DNA of 64,000 bases from Pelagirhabdus alkalitolerans (GTDB taxonomy: Bacteria > Bacillota > Bacilli > Bacillales > Amphibacillaceae). Both the position numbers and the translations under genes were made by a program. This document shows positions 42,561 through 51,467 of this stretch, in pieces (the stretch's first letter is position 1; each line of letters opens with the position of its first letter). The stretch spans positions 62,001-126,000 of the forward strand of contig NZ_FMYI01000001.1 in the NCBI RefSeq assembly GCF_900096905.1, in the 5' to 3' direction. Below the pieces are notes generated by a model, which searched no databases, was not told the origin of the DNA, and saw only the letters and a list, made by a program, of their open reading frames with translations.

Positions 42561-43568
42561 TTACAAATTAAACGAATCTAGATCCATTTTTTCAATCTTA
42601 ATGTCTTGGTAGTAATGATTTAAAATGTCACGGTAATTATAACCTTCTTCAGCCATACCATTGGCCCCGTACTGACTCATGCCAACACCATGACCATACC
42701 CTTTTGATGTAATAATGTAATGTTCATCTTGATAATTGATTTCAAAATCTGTTGACGGCAGTTCCAATCGTTCTCGGATTTCTCGACCTGTGAATTGTTC
42801 GTCTTGCCATTCTATCGATTCAACTCGTCCAGACTCTGTGTACGTCATAACGGGTTCAAGTGTCGGATCGTGTATGACTAGATCCAATTTACTTTCTAAT
42901 TCTTCAGTTGTCATAATCAGTTGATCGGAGTACTTTGGTGAATCTGTATCCCAAGGGCTATCGACACTTTTTAAATAAGGAAGGGGTTGTTGCCAATAAT
43001 CTTCTGGATTTTCCGTTTGACCATTGCTTGTTGAAAAATATAAAGGGGTGATCGGTTCATCATCAAATAAAATAACTTCGCCTGATGTTTCCTGTGCCGC
43101 TTCTGTCATTTTGTTTAAATGTGATTGATAACTAGCCCCCAAAACTTCCTTTAATTGATCATGACTTTTATATACTTGGTGATTCACTGTATCGGTGATC
43201 GGTTCACCTTGATGGTTTAACTGATGTGACAAGACATAAGTTCGCGCAGCTACAGCTTGAGCTTTTAACGCTTCTTTCTCAAAATCAGCCGGCATTTCAC
43301 TTGCGACAACATGTGCGACATACTCCTCGAGGGGTAGTTCTTTAATGGTGTCATTCGCGCGGACAACACTCACTGTATGGACGTCATGCTCTTCGTCCTT
43401 ATCAGATGTCATATCCCCTTCATTTTCTGCTTGTTTTTGACTTAATAATACAATGGTTGATGGCACAAAGAAGCTAAAGATCAAAATAACAAACAATGTG
43501 ATAGCAGCGTATTTTAGCAATATAGACCATGTCCGATTCGTATAAATGATGTTGCCTCCTATCTGCAT
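42561..43568 (-). CDS. spoIID: Stage II sporulation protein D (lytic transglycosylase)
   Basis: Up to 335 residues: one membrane helix (about 18-36) and a SpoIID domain that digests septal peptidoglycan during engulfment. 'LPLEEYVAHVVASEMPADFEKEALKAQAVAARTYVL' region and 'GYGHGVGMSQYGANGMAEEGYNYRDIL' region are characteristic; the catalytic Glu is in 'ASEMPADF'. The start is odd: ATG 43568 has no ribosome site, while a perfect AGGAGG lies downstream of it and is followed 7 nt later by ATT (43547 region), so a non-ATG start is possible. Neighbours murAA and spoIIQ are as in B. subtilis. Confidence 0.92.
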   Translation of the reverse strand: MQIGGNIIYTNRTWSILLKYAAITLFVILIFSFFVPSTIVLLSQKQAENEGDMTSDKDEEHDVHTVSVVRANDTIKELPLEEYVAHVVASEMPADFEKEALKAQAVAARTYVLSHQLNHQGEPITDTVNHQVYKSHDQLKEVLGASYQSHLNKMTEAAQETSGEVILFDDEPITPLYFSTSNGQTENPEDYWQQPLPYLKSVDSPWDTDSPKYSDQLIMTTEELESKLDLVIHDPTLEPVMTYTESGRVESIEWQDEQFTGREIRERLELPSTDFEINYQDEHYIITSKGYGHGVGMSQYGANGMAEEGYNYRDILNHYYQDIKIEKMDLDSFNL

Positions 43569-43615
43569 AGATCAATTCTTACATTAATGTATGCAAATAG
43601 GGTTCATTTTAGACT

Positions 43616-43645
43616 AAAAAAGAGCGAAGGATTAACCCCGCCCTA
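43616..43645 (-). terminator. Weak terminator after murAA
   Basis: On the minus strand a G-rich/C-rich imperfect hairpin (GGGCG ... CGCTC) is followed by TTTTTT. The stem is short. Confidence 0.4.
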
Positions 43646-43652
43646 TTTTAAT

Positions 43653-44963
43653 CTATAATGATGAGATTTGCTCAACTTGATCAACAACTGCAAATTCCAT
43701 TTCATCTTCTATAATACGTTCAACATCTGCACCGAGCGCTTTTAATTTATCCGTAAAATCAACATAACCTCGGTCAATATGTTTTAATTCTGTTACACGT
43801 GTGTAACCATCTGAAACAAGACCTGCTAATACTAAAGCTGCACCTGCTCGTAAGTCAGTTGCTTGCACTTGGGCACCTTGTAATTGAACCGGTCCTTCAA
43901 CAATCACACTTCGCCCCTCAATTACCATCTTAGCATTCATGCGGCGAAACTCTTCTACATGCATAAAACGATTTTCAAAAACCGTCTCTGTGATCACACT
44001 TGTGCCCTGTGCTTGTTGCATAAGCGTCATGATTTGAGATTGCATATCTGTTGGGAAACCTGGGTGTGGCAATGTCTTAATGTCAGCCGGTTTTAAAACA
44101 TCCGGACCCATCACACGTAAACCGTTCGCCTCTTCTTCAATCGTGACACCCATTTCTTCCATTTTAGCAACGAGAGCTCTCAGATGTTCTAATTCTGCTC
44201 CTTCAACTAGGACATTTCCTTTCGTTAGCGCTGCAGCAACCATAAAGGTTCCCGCCTCAATTCGATCAGGAATAATCGAGTGCGTGGCACCCACTAATTC
44301 ATCAGCACCATAAATTTTAATTGTTTCAGTACCTGCCCCGACAACTTTAGCGCCCATTTTATTAAGGAAATTTGCTAAATCTACAATTTCGGGTTCTTTT
44401 GCTGCATTTTCTATAATCGTTTTACCTTTTGCTAACGCAGCCGCCATCATAATATTCTCTGTTGCGCCCACACTTGCCATATCGAGATACACTTTTGCCC
44501 CAACTAATGGTTCATCTTTAAAGACCTCTACATAACCATTGCCGACGATGACTTTTGCTCCCATCGCTTCAAAACCTTTTAAGTGTAAATCAATCGGTCT
44601 TGAACCGATTGCACAACCACCTGGCATCGCAACTTTTGCATGACCAAATCGGGCAAGTAAGGGTCCGAGTACAAGGACGGATGCTCGCATTTTTGTTACA
44701 TATTCCAATGGCGCCTCTGTTAGCAAAGGGTTCTCGGCATTTACTTCTAATCTATTTTTATGTGCTTCTACATCTGCATCAATATGTGTTAAAACATCGA
44801 CCATCGTATTCACATCCGCTAATGCGGGTACATTTTCAATTGTTGATTTGCCTCGACTTGCCATCAACGTCGCTGCAATAACGGGCAAAACAGCGTTTTT
44901 AGCACCTTCTACTTTAACCGTTCCGTTTAGTGTCTGACCACCTTTTATCACTATCTTTTCCAA
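43653..44963 (-). CDS. murAA: UDP-N-acetylglucosamine 1-carboxyvinyltransferase MurAA
   Basis: The 436-residue enzyme starts peptidoglycan precursor synthesis by adding enolpyruvate to UDP-GlcNAc and is the target of fosfomycin. The active-site Cys is in 'GGCAIGSRPID'; the N-terminal 'GGQTLNGTVKVEGAKNAVLP' region binds substrate, with the catalytic Lys in 'GAKNA'. It is the MurAA copy because it lies between ywmB and spoIID, while the second copy near rho is MurAB. Length is normal. It probably shares a transcript with ywmB. Confidence 0.96.
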   Translation of the reverse strand: MEKIVIKGGQTLNGTVKVEGAKNAVLPVIAATLMASRGKSTIENVPALADVNTMVDVLTHIDADVEAHKNRLEVNAENPLLTEAPLEYVTKMRASVLVLGPLLARFGHAKVAMPGGCAIGSRPIDLHLKGFEAMGAKVIVGNGYVEVFKDEPLVGAKVYLDMASVGATENIMMAAALAKGKTIIENAAKEPEIVDLANFLNKMGAKVVGAGTETIKIYGADELVGATHSIIPDRIEAGTFMVAAALTKGNVLVEGAELEHLRALVAKMEEMGVTIEEEANGLRVMGPDVLKPADIKTLPHPGFPTDMQSQIMTLMQQAQGTSVITETVFENRFMHVEEFRRMNAKMVIEGRSVIVEGPVQLQGAQVQATDLRAGAALVLAGLVSDGYTRVTELKHIDRGYVDFTDKLKALGADVERIIEDEMEFAVVDQVEQISSL

Positions 44964-44999
44964 GGCTCATTCTCCTCTGTCTCAAAGTCTTTTTATATA

Positions 45000-45683
45000 T
45001 TAGTATTCAGTCGTTAGGATGGGTGTGCCAATTGTAAAGGTGGTATCCCCGCTAGCTCCTATTCGACTCGCTAGTTGAATATTCATTTTGTTATGTTCAG
45101 TTGGTATTTCTCTTTGTAATCGATCTGTATAACCTGATACAACAAAGAAATCTGTCTCTATCAATTTTTGATCAACAATGATATCCCATTCATCTATCCA
45201 TTTTTCTAAAGTATGCCTGCCAGATAGCGTATCATATTCAGGCAAACTAATACAAGCATAATCCCGCCTGGCACCTGTGTAAATAGTACCAATGAACGAA
45301 TTAACCTCATCCCGGATTCGATTGTGCTCAAAAAGCTTTACTACATCACCAGTTAAATGATAGGTCATGCGAAACACTTGCTCAGACGTTAAATGTTCGA
45401 TTTCGATTGTTTCTTTCAAAAAACCTGTCAGTTCCCGTTCATATAACTCGTGATCTACTGTCACTTCACGTTGTTTAAATCCTGATGTTTCTATGTAGTC
45501 TGTCGTCTGTTTTAGAGCATCATAATCCAACACTTCAATAATCGTTCGCTCACCTTCTTCAATGTGAGCATGCAAATCATCTGTCAATATAAGTAGGTCA
45601 TGTAATGGGTCTACCCAACTGAACGAAACTAAAACATTTAGTATAGAAAGTATAACAGTCCATCTATTTAACATTCGAATCAC
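45000..45683 (-). CDS. ywmB: YwmB family protein
   Basis: 227 residues with an N-terminal signal or anchor (about 8-25) followed by a YwmB domain, a secreted TATA-box-binding-protein-like fold of unknown role. 'YIETSGFKQREVTVDHELYEREL' region and 'QLASRIGASGDTTFTIGTPILTTEY' at the C-terminus are typical. It lies between ywzB and murAA, exactly as in B. subtilis. The mature protein is acidic. Function is unknown in all species. Confidence 0.88.
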   Translation of the reverse strand: MIRMLNRWTVILSILNVLVSFSWVDPLHDLLILTDDLHAHIEEGERTIIEVLDYDALKQTTDYIETSGFKQREVTVDHELYERELTGFLKETIEIEHLTSEQVFRMTYHLTGDVVKLFEHNRIRDEVNSFIGTIYTGARRDYACISLPEYDTLSGRHTLEKWIDEWDIIVDQKLIETDFFVVSGYTDRLQREIPTEHNKMNIQLASRIGASGDTTFTIGTPILTTEY

Positions 45684-45807
45684 AACGATCGCCTCCTACT
45701 AATCTGTAAAACTAGTATGTGCGAACGTTTTAGATTTTAAACATAAACGAGAGGAAAAAGGATTCACTTCAATCAGTGAATACCAGCTTCCCCCTTACAC
45801 TTTTTAG

Positions 45808-46041
45808 CTAAAACATAAAAATGACTTGTTGTGTCCAACTAATCAAATCGATAAAGAAATGACTCACAGTTGAACCGATCACGATCGTAATAAAGACCAT
45901 CAAGAGACGTGCTTCAAACACACGATCCTTTTTAAAGATTTCATCAAATCGAACGGCCTGCAATAGTTGCCAAGTGATCACAATAAAAATAATGTGCGAT
46001 GCGATATTAACCATTGCTTGTGTTCCTAATTCTTGTAACAT
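45808..46041 (-). CDS. ywzB: YwzB family membrane protein (DUF1146)
   Basis: 77 residues with two membrane helices (about 14-34 and 48-70). 'IITWQLLQAVRFDEIFKK' between them is the DUF1146 core. The role is unknown. In B. subtilis it follows the ATP synthase operon; here the gene upstream is a subtilase instead. Identified by length, helices and its place before ywmB. Confidence 0.85.
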   Translation of the reverse strand: MLQELGTQAMVNIASHIIFIVITWQLLQAVRFDEIFKKDRVFEARLLMVFITIVIGSTVSHFFIDLISWTQQVIFMF

Positions 46042-46210
46042 AATGGCCTCCCTTAGCTTGTCATTTCCCGGGAAATAGTGTCACTATTTCATGTCGACTG
46101 TCTTCTTTTGTTACGAAAATCACAATTAGATGTTCTTTAACACTTTATTTGTTGAAAATACGTATTAAAAAACCCCTCAATTTAATAGTTTATAACGTTT
46201 TTGAAAAAAG

Positions 46211-48313
46211 TCAATTTTTATCTTTAATCTTTTCTAACATAAATTGGTGACTTTCTTGTTTTTGATTTTTGACGACTGTTACATTAATTAAATAGGAACC
46301 GTCATCAGGTAATTGACAACTGTCTTGATAAAGCCCTGCATCGACTTTTTCTTGATGATACAACGTTGCTTGATGTTGAAGCGTTTGAGGATCTAAGGCA
46401 TCAATAACCAACGTTTCAACAGGTTCACTCAGTTGTAATGAAAAGTGATAGGTCATTGGGTCTTGAATCGATGGTTCAAATTCAATTCCTCTTATAAACG
46501 ATAAGTCGTCTATTTGATTTAGCCATAAATAGGGGAGTTGATAATTTTTATTGTCCGTTTCTGTGGTTAAATACCCTTGATATGAATCGTCTGCAGATTT
46601 TGGTTGTGTAACTGTTAACCGGATGGGAAGTTCGATTGTCTCATTCGGGGAAATTATGACCCTTTTAGGAATATCCCATCGTTTTCCAATTTGAGTCCTA
46701 GGCCGTTTGATTTCAAACGGGATCGGTTGATCGGATACATTGGTAACTTTTAGTATATGCGTCTGTTCCTCATTGTGTTCATTTTTAATGCCGAATGAAA
46801 GGTGAGCATTTTCGATTAATAAGTCCGTTTCAAGGCTTGCCTCAGCATTAATCTCACCAGCGCCTTGTTCAATCGGAGCGTGAGTTTTCAGTGGCGATGC
46901 ACCTGTCAGTAAAGCAGCCTTTAATTGTTCTGGTGTGTAATCAGGATTGGCCTCTTTTAAAATTGCCAAAACACCTGTTACGTATGGTGCTGCCATGCTC
47001 GTTCCATTTAGTGCTTGATAGCCATCTGGGACAGTGCTTAAGATGTTGTATCCTGGTGCGATAATATCTGGTTTTATGGCCCATGATGCTGTAACAGGGC
47101 CTCTTGAACTAAACGAAGCCACTTCATTATCAATTTCGTTATGGTGTGTTCTTAACCAAAGTCCCTCATCTTGTCTAAGCGACTCGGCAGACTCTTCTGA
47201 GATAAGTGCTACTGGAAAAGGTGTTTGAAGATGAAGAAGAGCTTCAATTGATTCATCTGGTTTATGTTCAATTAATAATCCACTTGGCTTGATCTTCTCT
47301 AATGTTTCTAAAAAATTCTGTTCAGTTGGATCCACGAGTAAAATATGTTCTGATGCATCATTCGGATCTGTCGTTAACCGATAGTCACGCGTTAAATCCC
47401 ATGACTTTGCATTTGGAAGTTCTAAAAGTTCTATTCTTTGATGATTTTTTAATAGTTCAAGTTCTGGTTTTGTGTAGCTTTTAGTCGATGCCCCAACTGA
47501 GATTGCCTGTTCTGCCGTTGCAGGCGATCCAACTGTCCAATCTTCAGGTCCTGCGTTTCCGTTTGCTACGACAACACTTACTCCTTTTTCAACAGCTCGA
47601 TTAACGGCCGTACTTGTCGGCCAATCAGGGCCATTAATCGTATTCCCTAATGATAAATTGATAATATCCATACCATCTTTAACAGCTTGTTCGAGCGCCG
47701 CAATCACATGTAAATTCGTTCCGATACCACCAGGACCGAGCGCTCTATATGCATATAAATCGACATCTGGCGCGACACCTTTAAACGTACCATTTGCACC
47801 GACTATACCTGATACATGAGTGCCATGAAGTGTTGGCATCCCTTCTTCAGGTTGTGTTTCCATCGGATCATCATCTAAATCAAATAGATCATAGCCCCCC
47901 TTATAATTTCCCTTTAAATCAGGGTGCGTGTAGTCTATGCCTGTATCAACAATACCTACCTTTATGCCTTTACCGGTGTAGCCAAGTTCCAAATCGAGAT
48001 ACGAATCACTTATCAGTTCGGTGTCTGCAAGTTGGTAAGACGCGGTGTAATCAACAACTGGAAATACGCGTTTTACAGCCTGCTCTTCTAACACACGCTC
48101 GATTTGATGGGGCTTTCCTTCAATAGCGACAGCTTGTAACAACGTATCAAATGTATTTAATACATGAATATATGGATGATATCGATCGAGTTTTTCTATA
48201 AATGCATCTGGTGATTCATCTAGTTCAACAAGGTGTCTTTCTTCAGTTGCTGATACTGAATCAAATGCAAAAAGACTGCTGAACATTATAAACAACAAAA
48301 AAAATACACGCAT
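46211..48313 (-). CDS. Secreted subtilisin-family serine protease (S8, Vpr-like)
   Basis: 700 residues with a Sec signal peptide (1-22), an inhibitor-like propeptide (about 25-95) and a subtilase domain. The catalytic triad is intact: Asp in 'VGIVDTGID', His in 'LHGTHVSG', Ser in 'LNGTSMAAPY'. A PA-type insert (about 315-395) lies between His and Ser, as in Vpr and other large subtilases, and a fibronectin-like C-terminal region follows. No wall anchor was seen, so it is probably released. It sits between upp and ywzB, where the atp operon is expected. Vpr helps mature Phr-type peptides in B. subtilis; a link to the peptide gene here is speculation. Confidence 0.93.
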   Translation of the reverse strand: MRVFFLLFIMFSSLFAFDSVSATEERHLVELDESPDAFIEKLDRYHPYIHVLNTFDTLLQAVAIEGKPHQIERVLEEQAVKRVFPVVDYTASYQLADTELISDSYLDLELGYTGKGIKVGIVDTGIDYTHPDLKGNYKGGYDLFDLDDDPMETQPEEGMPTLHGTHVSGIVGANGTFKGVAPDVDLYAYRALGPGGIGTNLHVIAALEQAVKDGMDIINLSLGNTINGPDWPTSTAVNRAVEKGVSVVVANGNAGPEDWTVGSPATAEQAISVGASTKSYTKPELELLKNHQRIELLELPNAKSWDLTRDYRLTTDPNDASEHILLVDPTEQNFLETLEKIKPSGLLIEHKPDESIEALLHLQTPFPVALISEESAESLRQDEGLWLRTHHNEIDNEVASFSSRGPVTASWAIKPDIIAPGYNILSTVPDGYQALNGTSMAAPYVTGVLAILKEANPDYTPEQLKAALLTGASPLKTHAPIEQGAGEINAEASLETDLLIENAHLSFGIKNEHNEEQTHILKVTNVSDQPIPFEIKRPRTQIGKRWDIPKRVIISPNETIELPIRLTVTQPKSADDSYQGYLTTETDNKNYQLPYLWLNQIDDLSFIRGIEFEPSIQDPMTYHFSLQLSEPVETLVIDALDPQTLQHQATLYHQEKVDAGLYQDSCQLPDDGSYLINVTVVKNQKQESHQFMLEKIKDKN

Positions 48314-48368
48314 ATAGCCACTCCTTCCTTAAGCTAGTATGCGCGCATTTATTCTGTTTTATGTTACT

Positions 48369-48998
48369 TTATTTCGTGCCGTACAAGCGGTCGCCAGCAT
48401 CGCCTAAGCCTGGAACGATGTAACCTTTTTCGTTTAGTTTTTCATCAATCGCAGCTAAGTATAAGTCAACATCAGGGTGCTCTTTCTTAATTAAATCAAT
48501 ACCTTCAGGTGCTGCGATTAAGCACATTAATTTAATTTTTGTTGCCCCGCGTTTTTTTAATGAATCGATCGCATCTTTTGCTGATCCGCCAGTTGCTAAC
48601 ATTGGATCTACAACGATTAGTTCACGTTCTTCAATGTCATTTGGCATTTTAATGTAATATTCAACGGGTTGGAGTGTTTCTGGATCACGGTAAAGCCCGA
48701 CATGTCCTACTTTAGCAGTTGGAATATGGCGTAAGACGCCTTCAACCATGCCTAGTCCTGCTCTTAAAATTGGTACAATGCCTATACGTTTACCACTTAG
48801 GACGTTTGATTGCATTGTCGTAACAGGTGTATCAATCGTCACTTCTGTTACAGGTAAGTCGCGTGTGATTTCATAAGCCATCAATCCAGCCACTTCATCA
48901 ACGAGCTCTCTGAAATCCTTCGTCCCTGTTTCTGTCTTACGAATGTGTGTTATTTTGTGTTGAATTAATGGATGATCCAGTACAAAAACGTTTCCCAT
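48369..48998 (-). CDS. upp: Uracil phosphoribosyltransferase
   Basis: The 209-residue salvage enzyme makes UMP from uracil and PRPP. The PRPP-binding loop is 'LIVVDPMLATGGSA', and 'GIVPILRAGLGMVEG' plus 'DAGDRLYGTK' at the C-terminus are fully conserved. AAGGAGTGGG precedes the ATG. It follows glyA as in B. subtilis, but the atp operon that usually follows is missing. Confidence 0.97.
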   Translation of the reverse strand: MGNVFVLDHPLIQHKITHIRKTETGTKDFRELVDEVAGLMAYEITRDLPVTEVTIDTPVTTMQSNVLSGKRIGIVPILRAGLGMVEGVLRHIPTAKVGHVGLYRDPETLQPVEYYIKMPNDIEERELIVVDPMLATGGSAKDAIDSLKKRGATKIKLMCLIAAPEGIDLIKKEHPDVDLYLAAIDEKLNEKGYIVPGLGDAGDRLYGTK

Positions 48999-49076
48999 GC
49001 GTTAACCCACTCCTTAAATTTTTTATGTATCTGTCAAAAGTGTACAGAAAAATGACATTGCTTTCAAGAAAAGGTC

Positions 49077-49122
49077 GAAAAAAAACTAAGAATAAACGGT
49101 TTTGTCCGCTCACTCTTAGTTT
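49077..49122 (-). terminator. Terminator after glyA
   Basis: AAACTAAGA (49083-49091) pairs with TCTTAGTTT (49114-49122), with an inner CGG/CCG stem. Minus strand then reads TTTTTTTT. Confidence 0.8.
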
Positions 49123-49129
49123 AATTTAT

Positions 49130-50365
49130 TTATTGATAGATAGGAAATTGATCAGTTAAGTTTTTAACGCGTTCTTTAGCTGTCTTGAGCGCCTCTTCGT
49201 CTTCGTGGTTATTTAGCGTGAAGGCAATGATCCGCGCGACCTCTTCCATTTCTGCTTCTTTAAAGCCTCGCGTGGTGACCGCTGCCGTTCCCACACGCAC
49301 ACCGCTTGTGACAAATGGGCTTTCAGGGTCAAACGGGATCGTATTTTTATTCGTTGTGATACCAATATCATCTAATGCACGTTCAGCATCTTTACCTGTT
49401 AATGATTGGTTTCTGACATCGAGTAACAACAAATGATTATCCGTACCACCAGAAATGAGGCGGATGCCTTCTTCTTCTAACGTTTTCGCAAAGGCTTTAG
49501 CATTTTTAACGATCTGTTTTGCATAGTCTTTAAAGCTAGGATCTAAGGCTTCTTTAAAAGCTGCGGCTTTTGCGGCAATCACATGCATTAAAGGCCCGCC
49601 TTGAATGCCAGGGAAAACAGATTTATCAACTTGCTTGGCATACGTTTCTTTCGTTAAAATCATGCCACCTCTTGGTCCGCGAAGTGTTTTATGTGTCGTT
49701 GTTGTGACAAAGTCAGCATGCGGCACAGGATCAGGGTGTTCGCCTGCTGCGACAAGGCCTGCGATATGTGCCATATCAACCATTAAGTAGGCACCCACGC
49801 TATCTGCAATTTCACGGAATTTGCTAAAATCAATTTCACGTGGATACGCACTAGCACCTGCTACAATCATTTTAGGCTTTGTTTCTTTTGCCTTTTTCAA
49901 AATCGCATCATAATCAAGCATTTCAGATTCTTGGTCAACACCGTATTCTTCAAAGTGATACAATTTACCACTAAAGTTGACAGGGCTTCCGTGTGTTAAA
50001 TGACCACCGTGTGATAAGTTCATCCCTAAAACAGTATCACCCGGTTGCAAGAAAGCTGAATAGACCGCCATGTTTGCTTGAGCACCTGAATGAGGTTGTA
50101 CATTGGCATGTTCTGCACCGAATAAAGCTTTCGCACGGTCACGCGCCAAGTTTTCAGCGATATCAACGTACTCGCAACCACCATAATAGCGTTTGTCAGG
50201 GTAACCTTCTGCATACTTATTCGTTAAAACAGAGCCTTGCGCTTCCATAACCGTTTCAGTCACAAAGTTCTCAGATGCAATCAGTTCGATTTTATCATGT
50301 TGTCTAGTGCGTTCTTTTTCAATTGCTTCGTACAATTCTAGATCGTTTTCTTTAACATGTTTCAT
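49130..50365 (-). CDS. glyA: Serine hydroxymethyltransferase
   Basis: The 411-residue PLP enzyme converts serine and tetrahydrofolate to glycine and methylene-tetrahydrofolate. The PLP lysine is in 'TTTTHKTLRGPRGG'; 'IELIASENFV' and 'SGAQANMAVYSA' are typical substrate and PLP motifs. Length is normal. It lies between ywlG and upp as in B. subtilis and has a clear terminator downstream. Confidence 0.97.
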   Translation of the reverse strand: MKHVKENDLELYEAIEKERTRQHDKIELIASENFVTETVMEAQGSVLTNKYAEGYPDKRYYGGCEYVDIAENLARDRAKALFGAEHANVQPHSGAQANMAVYSAFLQPGDTVLGMNLSHGGHLTHGSPVNFSGKLYHFEEYGVDQESEMLDYDAILKKAKETKPKMIVAGASAYPREIDFSKFREIADSVGAYLMVDMAHIAGLVAAGEHPDPVPHADFVTTTTHKTLRGPRGGMILTKETYAKQVDKSVFPGIQGGPLMHVIAAKAAAFKEALDPSFKDYAKQIVKNAKAFAKTLEEEGIRLISGGTDNHLLLLDVRNQSLTGKDAERALDDIGITTNKNTIPFDPESPFVTSGVRVGTAAVTTRGFKEAEMEEVARIIAFTLNNHEDEEALKTAKERVKNLTDQFPIYQ

Positions 50366-50391
50366 TATTTTTCCCCCTTATTATTGCCACT

Positions 50392-50925
50392 TTATTCATA
50401 GGTTGCACGTACACCACCAATTAATTTTGGTCTTGTATACGCTGCATTAACGCGTGCTTTGTTTAAATAATTTTGCTTGAGTCTCATCGGTACAGCCACA
50501 GGCTTTAAGTGCATGCCGATCATCGTCTCCCCAATATCAATGCCAGCATCTGCTTCGACTTGCTCAACTACGACTGAATCTTCCATCTGTTGATAAGCAT
50601 AGGTCGCCATTGAACCCCCTGCTTTTTTGTGAGGAACAACAGCGACCTCTGTTAGACGATGTGTTTTTTGAACATGTCTTTCAACAACTAATGCTCGGTT
50701 TAAGTGTTCACAACATTGAAAAGCGAGTTCAATGTTTTCCTGATGACTCAGATCGATGAAGGCATCAAAAATTTGCTTCGCCACATCTGTACTGCCATCT
50801 GTTCCAATGTGATGTCCGCCTACTTCACTTGTGGAGGTGCCAATCACAAATAGATCAGATGGGTTTAAACGTTTGGATGTTTTCCACTCTTCAGTGATCT
50901 TTGTGAGCTGATCTGTCAAATTCAT
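50392..50925 (-). CDS. ywlG: YwlG family protein (UPF0340/DUF436)
   Basis: About 177 residues. 'PSDLFVIGTSTSEVGGHHIGTDGS' and 'VVPHKKAGGSMATYAYQQM' are signature stretches of this family, whose function is unknown. I chose ATG 50925 with AAGGGTG upstream, which gives the family's usual length and avoids overlap with rpiB; an upstream start at 51003 would overlap it by 62 nt. Neighbours rpiB and glyA are as in B. subtilis. Confidence 0.9.
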   Translation of the reverse strand: MNLTDQLTKITEEWKTSKRLNPSDLFVIGTSTSEVGGHHIGTDGSTDVAKQIFDAFIDLSHQENIELAFQCCEHLNRALVVERHVQKTHRLTEVAVVPHKKAGGSMATYAYQQMEDSVVVEQVEADAGIDIGETMIGMHLKPVAVPMRLKQNYLNKARVNAAYTRPKLIGGVRATYE

Positions 50926-50941
50926 CACAGCATCATCACCC

Positions 50942-51385
50942 TTATTCTTTGCTTTCGTATTCAGCGATTTTTTCAATACGACGTGCATGTCTACCGCCTT
51001 CAAATTCGCTTCCCATCCATGTCTTAACGATTTCTTTTGCTAGATCAACACCGATCACACGCGCACCCATTGCGAGTACGTTTGAATCATTGTGTTCTCT
51101 AGTAACTCGAGCCGTGTATACATCATGGACGAGTGCACAACGAATCCCTTTTACTTTATTTGCTGAGATCGACATACCAATGCCTGTCCCACAAATGACA
51201 ATCGCACGATCATATTCTTGATTCGCTACTTTTTCAGCTGCTGGAATACCATAATCAGAATAGTCTACAGAGTCTGGGCAGTTACAACCGATATAATCAA
51301 CAGATACGCCTAATTCTTGTAAATATGATTCAATTTCATTTGCTAATTCATAGCCACCGTGATCTGACGCTAAAACTACTTTCAT
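50942..51385 (-). CDS. rpiB: Ribose-5-phosphate isomerase B
   Basis: 147 residues. 'VVLASDHGGYELA' and 'IVICGTGIGMSISANKVKGIRCALVHD' region are the RpiB/LacAB motifs, with the catalytic Cys in 'CGTGIG'. It interconverts ribose-5-phosphate and ribulose-5-phosphate. I chose ATG 51385 with AGGAG 10 nt upstream; the longer start adds an unrelated tail. It corresponds to ywlF of B. subtilis. Confidence 0.95.
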   Translation of the reverse strand: MKVVLASDHGGYELANEIESYLQELGVSVDYIGCNCPDSVDYSDYGIPAAEKVANQEYDRAIVICGTGIGMSISANKVKGIRCALVHDVYTARVTREHNDSNVLAMGARVIGVDLAKEIVKTWMGSEFEGGRHARRIEKIAEYESKE

Positions 51386-51467
51386 TGATTCAACACTCCT
51401 ATCATTTAATTTGTTTCTTCTATTGTACGCATTTTTCAATCAGAAAAATAGACATTTTTCATAGGAT

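Noticed and set aside
50926..51003. Upstream start of ywlG overlapping rpiB
   Set aside because: It adds 26 residues of lysine-rich sequence not typical of the family; a ribosome site supports the later ATG at 50925.
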